Below, in pieces: positions 7,844-15,524 of a DNA stretch of 64,000 nt. The stretch comes from Pseudomonadota bacterium. Lineage in GTDB: Bacteria > Pseudomonadota > Gammaproteobacteria > Steroidobacterales > Steroidobacteraceae. The DNA lies in the NCBI GenBank assembly GCA_023391335.1, contig JAEWBG010000025.1:1-64000 (forward strand), given 5' to 3'. Numbering within the stretch: position 1 is the first letter of the stretch; each line of letters opens with the position of its first letter. The notes below the pieces were generated by a model, which saw only the letters and a program-made list of their open reading frames with translations, was not told the DNA's origin and did not search any database. A program made the translations under genes and the position numbers.

Positions 7844-10502
7844 CGTTGCCCTCCTCCTCGGCACATTCGCGTCCGCGTTCGTGAATGCGGCACAAAATGC
7901 TCAAGTCGCAGTCGTTGCATTCCTGCGGCAGCGGATCCACCTCTGCGTGGCCAGTCACGTAACCCTTCGCAAGCTGCAACAGCACATCTTCCCAATGTCG
8001 CAGCAATTGCAGCCAATCCATCGGCAGCACGCCGCTACGTCGCGAGTTGCCTTGGAACAGCGTCACGCCGCTTCCGACAGCAGCACCATTGCTCCAACCG
8101 CGATACTCGACTTTGCCGGGCGCCAAAATCACGAAAGCCAATGCGGCGACTCGATTCAAATGCGCGAGCGCATACAGCGGCAACTGCGGCCTTCGCGGAC
8201 GCCCGGGCCATACATCGAGCCAATCGCGTGGTGTGTTGGACGCACCCAATTTGTAATCGATCAACAGCTCCCCGCCGCTCGCGAGTTCGTCGATACGATC
8301 CAATCTGAGCGAAAGCGCCAGGCCGCCGATGACGTACGACTCGGCTTGTTCCGCGGTACGAATGGCAAAAGGGGGTCGCTGCCGTTCCAGATCCAACAGC
8401 GTGAGAATTTGCCGGCATGCGTAATCGACTTCGAGTGCGGCAAGCCTGCTTCGATATACGCCGCCGGGCTGCAGCGATCGAGTCACATGCCGCTGCACGG
8501 TGTTGCGAACCGACGTTGCAAGCTCTTCAGGTCTGCGCGCCTGCAGTTCAGCCTGCGACTGCAACTCTGCCCATACATCCTTCAGTGCATCGTGCAGGAT
8601 GTTGCCGCGATCCAAAGGCAGCACACCGGGCATGACGCGCGCCAAGGGTTTGGCTCGCAGACGTAGTTCCGCCTGGGCCCGGAACGGACAACGCGATTGC
8701 AACTCGAGAACCGACGCACCGCCGCGCGCGGATTCGCTCGGCAACATCGGAGCACGTGCGTCCTCTACAACTTCGAGTATGGGCCGGCCATTGAACACCA
8801 ACTCACGCAGTGAACTTGCGCTAGAAATTCGATCATTGGCAGCTGGCCAGCTTTCCAGCAAAGGACTCATCGACAACTCGGCGTCGCCCTCGTGCTGTGG
8901 CCAACTCAAGACGACATGAGCCGCACTGTTCACCCAGCGCTGCAGCTGCGCTTTGGATTTCTTAAGTACGCCCGCGGCCGTGGACTCAGGAATGCCGGCC
9001 TTGCGCTGCAAGTCCAATGGGATGAACGGATCCGGTTCCGCTGTGCCAGGCATGCGTGAACTATCCAACCCCGCGACCCACAGCGCATCGAATGTCATGC
9101 CGGATACGGTCGTCGGATCGATCACAGTCACGATTGCAGCGTCGCCCTGAGGCTCGAATGAGGTGTTCTGGCACAGATCGCGAAGTGCGCTGAATGCACG
9201 CTTCATCGACATGCGCTGTGTGACTAGGTCCAATGAACCGAACTCAGCCAGTACGCTTTGAAACTTCATCAGCGTTTGGTGCTCGACGCTATCGAGCGTG
9301 CGTTCACCCGGCCAGCCAAGTGCTTGGAGCATCCTCTGGAAGCGTTCGGCCCATGCGCTGGGCGTATCGTGGCGAGGCGCATCGCGCCAAAGCACAGCCC
9401 ATGCGCGCGCAGATTGATTCAAGATCTCGCACTGGGTCACGCCCGACCAGCGCTCGAATTCTGCGACCGTCCATTCGTCGCGTTGTTCTTTGCGCAGCCG
9501 GACGTCTGCAAGCGCACGCAACGATTGCTCAACTTCCGCACCCGCAATGAATGGACTGCGAAGCAACCGACCAGCTAACGCGCTGCGTCCGCCGATACAC
9601 GCGAGTTCCAAGATACCGAGGGCCGCGTTCACCATCGGATAAGTCGTCAGCGGCTGTGGCGCAGCGATTGCGACCGGGATTGTCGAACTCGTTGCGGTAA
9701 TGGTTCGTGCGTTCGGCGCAAACGCGTCCGTAAAGACTCGTTCGATTTCAGCGCGCCGATGCTGGATGTCAGCAACGATTACGCCTACACGCTGCGCCCC
9801 CTGTTCCGCGACGCTACGCGCCCATGCGGCGGCGCTTCGCAGTTCTGCATCGGCGTCGTGCAGACCTGATACGACAACACGCGACGTCGGCGCCTTGTCC
9901 TCGGCATGAAGCAGCCGATGCACTGCGCGCCATCGATCGGCGAGCCTCATTTGAGCCGGTGTCAACACATCGAAACCGGCCAATGCAACCGCCTCGCGCG
10001 GGATCAGCTCGACACGATCTGCCCAATGCAGCAGACGTGCCTCATCGATGACGCGAATGGATTCGCAGCGGTCCTCATACGCGCGACACCACGCGAGTAA
10101 TGCTTGCGCTTCGGGATCGTCGAACGATTCGAGCGCCTCGAGCGGGATGAGATAGTCCTGAAGTCGTTGCCAACTTCGCGCGGCGAGTCGCGCTGTACTC
10201 GCGACGTTGACGATTTGTGCGGACCAGACGCTGTCCGCGACAACACTTTCCCAAAGAGCCCGCGACTGCGCCGGCGTCAGCAGACGTCGGTAGTGATGAC
10301 GGCCTGCTTCTGCCCGGCGATCCAGCCATTGCTGGCGCAGCCACGCCGACAACGGCAGCGCCTGAGGCGTGCGCCACGCTGCTCGTCCCTGCTGCTGCGC
10401 GAATTGCGCGTAGGACAACCGCAATGCATGCGCGAGCCTGCGGCTGGCGCATAACACGGGATGACCTCGATCCAGCAGGGTCAGGAGTGAAGGCAACGGC
10501 AA
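7833..10502 (-). CDS. AddB-like PD-(D/E)XK nuclease with Fe-S cysteines
   Basis: 889 aa, partner of the AddA-like protein and probably its co-expressed subunit. No P-loop is visible in the first 60 residues, so the helicase-like N-terminal part is probably inactive. The C-terminal nuclease domain shows LRLDRIDEL followed by ELLIDYKLG. Four cysteines match an AddB-type 4Fe-4S arrangement: one in SRCPFRAQ before the nuclease core, and three in CNDCDLSILC at the C terminus. This resembles the family often annotated as probable DNA repair protein next to UvrD-like helicases in beta/gammaproteobacteria. Role: recognition and 5'-strand cleavage at breaks (inferred from AddAB). Confidence 0.85.
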   Translation of the reverse strand: MPLPSLLTLLDRGHPVLCASRRLAHALRLSYAQFAQQQGRAAWRTPQALPLSAWLRQQWLDRRAEAGRHHYRRLLTPAQSRALWESVVADSVWSAQIVNVASTARLAARSWQRLQDYLIPLEALESFDDPEAQALLAWCRAYEDRCESIRVIDEARLLHWADRVELIPREAVALAGFDVLTPAQMRLADRWRAVHRLLHAEDKAPTSRVVVSGLHDADAELRSAAAWARSVAEQGAQRVGVIVADIQHRRAEIERVFTDAFAPNARTITATSSTIPVAIAAPQPLTTYPMVNAALGILELACIGGRSALAGRLLRSPFIAGAEVEQSLRALADVRLRKEQRDEWTVAEFERWSGVTQCEILNQSARAWAVLWRDAPRHDTPSAWAERFQRMLQALGWPGERTLDSVEHQTLMKFQSVLAEFGSLDLVTQRMSMKRAFSALRDLCQNTSFEPQGDAAIVTVIDPTTVSGMTFDALWVAGLDSSRMPGTAEPDPFIPLDLQRKAGIPESTAAGVLKKSKAQLQRWVNSAAHVVLSWPQHEGDAELSMSPLLESWPAANDRISSASSLRELVFNGRPILEVVEDARAPMLPSESARGGASVLELQSRCPFRAQAELRLRAKPLARVMPGVLPLDRGNILHDALKDVWAELQSQAELQARRPEELATSVRNTVQRHVTRSLQPGGVYRSRLAALEVDYACRQILTLLDLERQRPPFAIRTAEQAESYVIGGLALSLRLDRIDELASGGELLIDYKLGASNTPRDWLDVWPGRPRRPQLPLYALAHLNRVAALAFVILAPGKVEYRGWSNGAAVGSGVTLFQGNSRRSGVLPMDWLQLLRHWEDVLLQLAKGYVTGHAEVDPLPQECNDCDLSILCRIHERGRECAEEEGNDAR

Positions 10503-10551
10503 CTCGCGCGGTGAAAGTGAGCGCGAATTTTAGCGGCAATGAGCGGAAGAG

Positions 10552-10690
10552 CCGAGTGAGAAAGGCGAGGGAGTGAGTGAGACGTGAAGATCGCCGGTCC
10601 CAGTTGAATTTGAACACCTTGCTCAGATGGAGCCGCGGGGTTCTAACGCGCGCTGCGCCCTCACGTTCTCACCTTCTCACTGCCTCATTT
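10552..10690. repeat. GTGA-word inverted-arm repeat upstream of addB-like gene
   Basis: The left part (10555-10586) is dense in GAGTGAG, GGGAGTGAGTGAG and GACGTGAAG words. The right part (10658-10690) has CCCTCACGTTCTCACC and TTCTCACTGCCTCAT, which are their approximate reverse complements. The loop is about 70 bases. The right arm ends at the stop of alaA. The layout is the same as the other short-word elements but more degenerate. Confidence 0.6.
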
Positions 10691-11950
10691 CTTAATTACC
10701 TTCAGCTCAGGTGCCGGCCGCGACTGCGGCTCTGCGCCCGACGCATAGCTGTCGAGCAGCTCTTCCATGCGCGCGAAGACGTCGGCCAACACCTCGGGCG
10801 TCGGCAGATTCGTGATACGGAAGTGCGTCTTGTACGGTGTGTTGAAGCTGGTTCCGGGCGCGAGAAGCACATGTTTGTGCTCGAGAAGGTCCATCGCAAA
10901 CTTCTGATCGTTGAACGACGGCAACACACCCTCGCGTACACCGATGAACGCATAGATCGCTCCCTTCGGAGCGCGCACGTCCAGGTACTTGCTCTTGGCG
11001 ACGCCATCGAGAATGGCTTGACGCGATTGGAACAGTCTCCCTCCTGGACGGGTGAGCTCGAGGATGCTCTGGTAGCCGCCGAGTGCGGTCTGCACAGCCC
11101 ACTGGCCCATCACGTTGCTGCACAAACGTAGCGAAGAAAGTTTGTCCACAGCATTGATGTATTCGCGCGCCTGTTCGACCTCGCCGGAGAACGAGACCCA
11201 GCCGACGCGATAGCCACACGCGCGATAGACCTTCGACAAGCCCGACATGGTGGCGCAGAGCGTGCCATGCACGAGCGTTGCCATGGGCACGAACTCGGCA
11301 CCGTCGTACAAAATTTGATCGTAGATTTCATCGCAGAACACGACCAAGTGATGCCGCTCAGCGATGCGCGCAATCGCTTCGAGCGTGGCCCGCGAATACA
11401 CGGCGCCGGTCGGGTTGTTTGGATTGATGACGACAATCGCCCGCGTGCGGCTCGTGATCAGCGCTTCGATCTCGGCTGGATCCGGCTCGAAATGATTCTC
11501 GGGCCGGCACGGGTAATGAACCGCGCGACCGCGATTCAAGTTCACTGCCGCAGTCCACAGCGGATAGTCAGGCGTGGGAACGAGGACTTCATCGTCCGTC
11601 GAGAGCAACGCGCGTAACACCAGATCGATCAGTTCGCTGACGCCATTGCCCATGAAGACTTCATCGGCCGTCACGCCGCGCACGCCACGGCTCTGCTGCT
11701 GCATCACTACGGCTTCGCGCGCCGGGAAGATGCCCTTCTGGTGACAGTAGGCTTCGCTGGAGCGCAGGTTCTCGATGATCGCGAGTCGCATGGTTTCCGG
11801 CGTCCGGAAACCGAACACACCCGGATTGCCGATATTGAGCGGCACGATGTCATAGCCCATTCGCTCCATTTCGTGGGCTCGACGGGCCAGGTCTCCGCGA
11901 ATCTCATAGCGGACATTGGCAAGACCAGCACTGGGACGAATGGTGCGCAT
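10685..11950 (-). CDS. alaA: Alanine aminotransferase, AlaA type
   Basis: 421 aa fold-type I PLP aminotransferase (E. coli AlaA is about 405 aa), interconverting pyruvate/glutamate and alanine/2-oxoglutarate. The PLP lysine is Lys240 in SGLSKVYR. The aldimine-supporting Asp207 and Tyr210 lie in CDEIYDQ, and Asn179 in INPNNPTG. The opening YEIRGDLARRAHEMERMG is typical of AlaA/YfbQ. The last residues, after about 405, are rich in Ala/Pro/Lys and extend beyond E. coli AlaA. It is flanked on both sides by short-word repeats, so it is probably monocistronic. Confidence 0.87.
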   Translation of the reverse strand: MRTIRPSAGLANVRYEIRGDLARRAHEMERMGYDIVPLNIGNPGVFGFRTPETMRLAIIENLRSSEAYCHQKGIFPAREAVVMQQQSRGVRGVTADEVFMGNGVSELIDLVLRALLSTDDEVLVPTPDYPLWTAAVNLNRGRAVHYPCRPENHFEPDPAEIEALITSRTRAIVVINPNNPTGAVYSRATLEAIARIAERHHLVVFCDEIYDQILYDGAEFVPMATLVHGTLCATMSGLSKVYRACGYRVGWVSFSGEVEQAREYINAVDKLSSLRLCSNVMGQWAVQTALGGYQSILELTRPGGRLFQSRQAILDGVAKSKYLDVRAPKGAIYAFIGVREGVLPSFNDQKFAMDLLEHKHVLLAPGTSFNTPYKTHFRITNLPTPEVLADVFARMEELLDSYASGAEPQSRPAPELKVIKK

Positions 11951-12050
11951 AACGGACTTCAGGGGTTTAGACAGGTGGAAACCTTACCAAAATCGCAGCG
12001 TAGTGCCGCATACAGAATGCGACTGTGGCGGGGATCACAGTGGGGAAGAT

Positions 12051-12176
12051 AGTGACTCGAGACTAGTGACTAGCGGATAGAAGAACGGCCATTGCCGGCG
12101 GCGCCGAGGGCCACACGCCCTTGGCGGACTGATTCCTTTCGGTCTGCCAGTCACTAGTCACTAGTCCCTAGTCACT
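12051..12176. repeat. Heptamer inverted-arm element, AGTGACT/AGTCACT
   Basis: Left arm: heptamers AGTGACT, CGAGACT, AGTGACT and AGCGGAT at 12051-12078, followed by AGAAGAACGG to 12088. Right arm: AGTCACT, AGTCACT, AGTCCCT and AGTCACT at 12149-12176. AGTCACT is the exact reverse complement of AGTGACT, so the arms pair around about 70 bases. The inner sequence contains GGGCCACACGCCCTTGGC-like pairing. The right arm ends next to the stop of the downstream minus-strand gene. The left-arm module AGTGACT-AGCGGAT-AGAAGAACGG recurs at 49952-49989. Confidence 0.88.
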
Positions 12177-12180
12177 AGTT

Positions 12181-12927
12181 TCAGTGCTCCATCAACAACG
12201 ACCCAAACCCCTCGATCTTGTCTTCGATGCCGCAGGTCCTGAGGGCATGCCAGTAGGTGCAGGTGTTGACGGCGAGGACGGGTTTGCCAAGCCATTGTTC
12301 GGCCTCGGCGGCCACCTTGGCGAAGGCAAGGTTCGCGCCGACTTGCAGAATCAGTTCGACGGACGAATCGTCGACCTCGCGGACCGCGCGGCGCAGACGC
12401 TCCGGGGGTTCGTGGGCCATCAAGAGCGGGCTGTTGCACTTCAGTCCAAGCAGGTTAATGACCTCATAACCGCTGTCCGTGAACGCGCGGCGCACCTGGG
12501 CATCCCCCGACGGCATATAGGGGGTGATCAGACTGATACGGCGGATACCGCCATAGCGCTGGATGGCGTGCTGGCAGGCCTGAGCCCCCAAGATGACCTT
12601 CACGCCCGCGCGTGCCTCGAGGTGCGCCTGCACACCATTCGGATCGAGCGTGCCCTCCCAAAACGTCTCAGCCGACATCCCCATCGCGATTGCCGCGGGG
12701 GAACACGCCATCACCGAATCGACCGCCGCCTCAATCGAGCTACGGACGGTGCTCATCATGGTGGCGAATTCTTGTTCGGTGCCCACGGGCGTGTCGGGGA
12801 TGACAACGCGCGTCATCTGATTCGTCACGCCGCGTGGACGCAGTGCATCGAACTCGGGCTGCACCACCGTGTTGGTCGTGGGCGCGATCACGCCCAGCTT
12901 GAGTCGGTATCCAAGTGAATCAGGCAT
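12181..12927 (-). CDS. Maleate isomerase / arylmalonate decarboxylase family protein
   Basis: 248 aa from the ATG at 12927; an upstream in-frame start at 13086 gives 301 aa, but homology begins at YRLKLGVIAPTTNT. Asp/Glu racemase superfamily, two-lobed fold. Asn19 in TTNT and Tyr137 in TPYMPSG fit substrate-carboxylate contacts known for maleate isomerase. The first catalytic-cysteine position (AMGMSAETFW, 81-90) has no Cys, and the second conserved segment (LQVGANL, 194-200) has Val where arylmalonate decarboxylase has Cys. A separate Cys223 lies in NTCTYW. Reaction unknown: isomerase, decarboxylase or hydratase are all possible. It is divergent from etfBA, with a 211-base gap between the starts. 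Confidence 0.75.
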   Translation of the reverse strand: MPDSLGYRLKLGVIAPTTNTVVQPEFDALRPRGVTNQMTRVVIPDTPVGTEQEFATMMSTVRSSIEAAVDSVMACSPAAIAMGMSAETFWEGTLDPNGVQAHLEARAGVKVILGAQACQHAIQRYGGIRRISLITPYMPSGDAQVRRAFTDSGYEVINLLGLKCNSPLLMAHEPPERLRRAVREVDDSSVELILQVGANLAFAKVAAEAEQWLGKPVLAVNTCTYWHALRTCGIEDKIEGFGSLLMEH

Positions 12928-13138
12928 ATCTGCACGAGCTGCCAATGAGACCCAAATCGGATCGTTAGTGTAACCGGGCGCGAGCCGCAGAAGCCGGCTC
13001 GGAATGGCCGGATCGGGATTGGAATGGAACCCTACAGTCCGTTGTCCATTAGCGACTGACGGCGAAATCGCCTGACCCTGTATCATGCGCGGCCCTGATC
13101 GGCTCGAGGCCGGTCAAGCTGCTTTGAATGGAGCCCCT

Positions 13139-13888
13139 GTGAGCAAGATTCTGGTCGGTTTAAAGCGAGTCATCGATTACAACGTGCGGGTGCGGGTAAA
13201 ACCGGACGGCAGCGGGATCATGACGGACGGGGTGAAGATGAGCATCAACCCGTTCGATGAAATCGCGCTCGAGGAAGCCCTGCGCATTCGCGAGAAAGGA
13301 GGCGCTACCGAGGTGGTGGTCGCAAGCATCGGGCCTGCAGACACGCAGCAACAACTGCGCCTAGGCCTTGCCATGGGAGCGGATCGCGCAATCCTCGTGC
13401 AGTCGGATACCCCACTCGAACCGCTCGCTGCAGCGCGTGTATTTCTGAAACTCATCGAACGCGAACAGCCGCAGATCGTGTTGCTGGGCAAACAGGGCAT
13501 CGACGACGACAACAATCAAACCGGTCAAATGGTCGCGGCGCTATGGAACCGTCCGCAAGCCACGTTTGCATCGAAGGTCGAGCTGCAGGGCAGCAGCGCG
13601 CGCGTCACCCGAGAGGTCGACGCGGGACTTGAAACCATCGAAGTTGATTTACCCGCGGTGATCACGACTGACCTGCGCCTCAATGAACCGCGCTACGTGA
13701 AACTGCCTGAAATCATGAAGGCCAAGAAGAAGCCGCTCGACACCCTAGCCCTCAACGATCTCGGAATCGAATCCGCACCGCAGTTTCGCACTGTCAAATA
13801 CGAACCGCCTGCTGCACGCCAAAAAGGCGCGATGGTGAAAGATGTCTCGGAATTGGTTGCGGCACTGAAGCAGAAGGGGTTGCTCTAA
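13139..13888 (+). CDS. etfB: Electron transfer flavoprotein subunit beta
   Basis: 249 aa, the usual EtfB length. It binds AMP and pairs with EtfA to carry electrons from acyl-CoA and other dehydrogenases to ETF:quinone oxidoreductase. The opening KILVGLKRVIDYN, the NPFDEIALEEALRI segment and the ETF-beta signature region (residues about 155-180, VTREVDAGLETIEVDLPAV) are diagnostic. The start is GTG at 13139 with GGAG at 13130-13133; an upstream ATG-like extension to 13085 would overlap the promoter. The etfA ATG overlaps its stop by one base. No ETF-QO gene is seen nearby. Confidence 0.93.
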   Translation: MSKILVGLKRVIDYNVRVRVKPDGSGIMTDGVKMSINPFDEIALEEALRIREKGGATEVVVASIGPADTQQQLRLGLAMGADRAILVQSDTPLEPLAAARVFLKLIEREQPQIVLLGKQGIDDDNNQTGQMVAALWNRPQATFASKVELQGSSARVTREVDAGLETIEVDLPAVITTDLRLNEPRYVKLPEIMKAKKKPLDTLALNDLGIESAPQFRTVKYEPPAARQKGAMVKDVSELVAALKQKGLL

Positions 13889-14826
13889 TGGCCAAGATTC
13901 TCGTCATCGCCGAACACCATGCCGGCAAGCTCAATCCCGCCACGGCGAAGTGCGTGAGCTGCGCCGCCAAGATCGGCGGCACGATCGACGTCGCCGTCTT
14001 CGCCAGCAATGCGGGTGACGTGGCGAATCAAGCGACTAACCTCGCGGGCGTAAACCGCGTGCTAAAAGTTGAGCACGCCGCAAATGCGGAACCGCTCGCC
14101 GCCGTGATCGCACCGCAAGTTGTCGCGCTCGCTGCCGACTACACGCACGTGCTCGCCCCCTCCACCACCTTCGGCAAAGATTTACTGCCGCGCGTCGCTG
14201 CCCTTCTCGGCGTGGGTCAGTTGAGCGACGTCATGGCCGTAGAAGGCGAACACACCTTCCGCAGGCCGATTTACGCCGGCAACGCAGTGGTGACGATCGA
14301 AGCGCCGTCGGATCGGAAACTGGTAGCAACGGTGCGAACCGCATCGTTTCAGCCGGCCGCAACCGGAGGTTCTGCTGCCATCGAATCCGTGTCGCCTACT
14401 GCTGAACTGCCAACGCACACGCGATTCATTGAGCGTTCCGCAGCGAAATCCGGACGACCGGATTTGCAGACTGCGAATCGAGTTGTCTCGGGTGGACGCG
14501 CGCTTGGAAGCGCCGAGAATTTTAATTTGCTCTACGGACTCGCGGACAAATTGGGAGCCGCCGTCGGCGCATCTCGCGCTGCAGTCGATGCCGGCTATGC
14601 ACCGAACGATCTACAAGTCGGACAGACTGGCAAGATCATCTCGCCGGAGCTCTACATCGCAATTGGCATTTCCGGTGCGATCCAGCATCTCACTGGCATC
14701 AAAGACGCACGCACGATCGTTGCGATCAACAAAGATCCTGAAGCGCCGATCTTCGAGGTCGCCGATTACGGTTTGGTGGGCGATCTATTCTCGATCGTCC
14801 CGGAGCTCGAGAAAGCAATCGGCTGA
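13888..14826 (+). CDS. etfA: Electron transfer flavoprotein subunit alpha
   Basis: 312 aa. The N-terminal lobe is EtfA-like. The C-terminal FAD-binding domain contains AVDAGYAPNDLQVGQTGK, then ELYIAIGISGAIQHLTG and TIVAINKDPEAPIF, the hallmark ETF-alpha signature. It binds the redox-active FAD and docks on EtfB. It is translationally coupled to etfB. A hairpin at 14854-14878 follows its stop. With enoyl-CoA hydratase and HMG-CoA lyase genes elsewhere in the window, it fits an active fatty-acid and branched-chain amino acid oxidation capacity. Confidence 0.94.
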   Translation: MAKILVIAEHHAGKLNPATAKCVSCAAKIGGTIDVAVFASNAGDVANQATNLAGVNRVLKVEHAANAEPLAAVIAPQVVALAADYTHVLAPSTTFGKDLLPRVAALLGVGQLSDVMAVEGEHTFRRPIYAGNAVVTIEAPSDRKLVATVRTASFQPAATGGSAAIESVSPTAELPTHTRFIERSAAKSGRPDLQTANRVVSGGRALGSAENFNLLYGLADKLGAAVGASRAAVDAGYAPNDLQVGQTGKIISPELYIAIGISGAIQHLTGIKDARTIVAINKDPEAPIFEVADYGLVGDLFSIVPELEKAIG

Positions 14827-14853
14827 TCGGGCGATCGCAGCCCATCGGGAGCA

Positions 14854-14878
14854 CGCGCACAGAATGAAACTGTGCGCG
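14854..14878. terminator. Hairpin after etfA, possible terminator
   Basis: CGCGCACAG (14854-14862) and CTGTGCGCG (14870-14878) are perfect reverse complements around AATGAAA. No T-run follows, so intrinsic termination is only possible, not shown. The hairpin separates etfBA from the FNR box of fabA. Confidence 0.45.
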
Positions 14879-14905
14879 GCCCTGAGAAGAACGAGCAGCC
14901 TTGAA

Positions 14906-14919
14906 TTGATTTAGATCAA
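14906..14919. promoter_or_regulatory. FNR/ANR box upstream of fabA
   Basis: TTGATTTAGATCAA matches the FNR consensus TTGAT-N4-ATCAA in all ten specified bases. Its centre (14912.5) is 42.5 bases before the fabA ATG. TGTAAT at 14942-14947 is placed as a -10 for a class II (-41.5) FNR promoter. A cognate 4Fe-4S Fnr-type protein is encoded at 19943-20635. Confidence 0.8.
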
Positions 14920-14954
14920 CACTGTAAGCGGTGCGAGCCTGTGTAATAGGCCGC

Positions 14955-15524
14955 ATGCAAATACCCGCCCTGCTTCGCTCTCCTGCGGCAACGCCGCCGC
15001 GCCCCTCCTCCTATTCACTCGAAGAGATCCTCGCGTGCGGCGAAGGCGAGCTGTTCGGCCCCAACACGCCCAAGCTGCCCACCGGCGCGATGCGAATGGT
15101 GGATCGCATCACGCACATCAGCGATCGCGGCGGCGCATTCGGACGCGGCGAGATTCGCGCGGAACTCGATATCGATCCTTCGATGTGGTTTTTCCAGTGC
15201 CATTTCCGCGGCGACCCGGTGATGCCCGGTTGCTTGGGGCTAGACGCCCTCTGGCAATTGATCGGCTTCTTCTTAGGCTGGAGTGGGCATAAGGGTTTAG
15301 GACGCGCGCTGGGTGTCGAAGAAGTCCGCTTCTTCGGGCAAGTGCTTCCGACGGTGAAGCGCGTGAGCTACAGGATCGATGTGAAGCGTGTCATTGCGCG
15401 CAAACTGGTGATGATCATCGGCGACGGCAGCTTGAGCGCGGATGGCAAGCAAATCTACTCGGCGAGCGGCTTGCGCGTGGGACTGTTCGAAACTCCCGCA
15501 TCGATGACCTCCGCAATCGCATGA
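14955..15524 (+). CDS. fabA: 3-hydroxydecanoyl-ACP dehydratase/isomerase
   Basis: 189 aa; FabA makes trans-2- and then cis-3-decenoyl-ACP, the branch point for unsaturated fatty acids without oxygen. Catalytic His83 is in FQCHFRGD and Asp97 in GLDALWQL. The N-terminal 18 residues before YSLEEILACGEGELFG exceed E. coli FabA by about 15. The ATG at 14955 is preceded by no clear Shine-Dalgarno; GTG 14931 is an alternative. It shares four bases (ATGA) with fabB, the standard fabAB operon. The perfect FNR box upstream implies anaerobic induction, which is mechanistically sensible for this oxygen-independent pathway. Confidence 0.93.
   Translation: MQIPALLRSPAATPPRPSSYSLEEILACGEGELFGPNTPKLPTGAMRMVDRITHISDRGGAFGRGEIRAELDIDPSMWFFQCHFRGDPVMPGCLGLDALWQLIGFFLGWSGHKGLGRALGVEEVRFFGQVLPTVKRVSYRIDVKRVIARKLVMIIGDGSLSADGKQIYSASGLRVGLFETPASMTSAIA

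Noticed and set aside
7506..8666. 386-codon plus-strand frame opposite the AddA/AddB-like genes
   Set aside because: It lies antisense to two well-supported genes, its translation is Arg/Cys/His-rich and repeats no known domain. Such antisense frames are common in GC-rich DNA.
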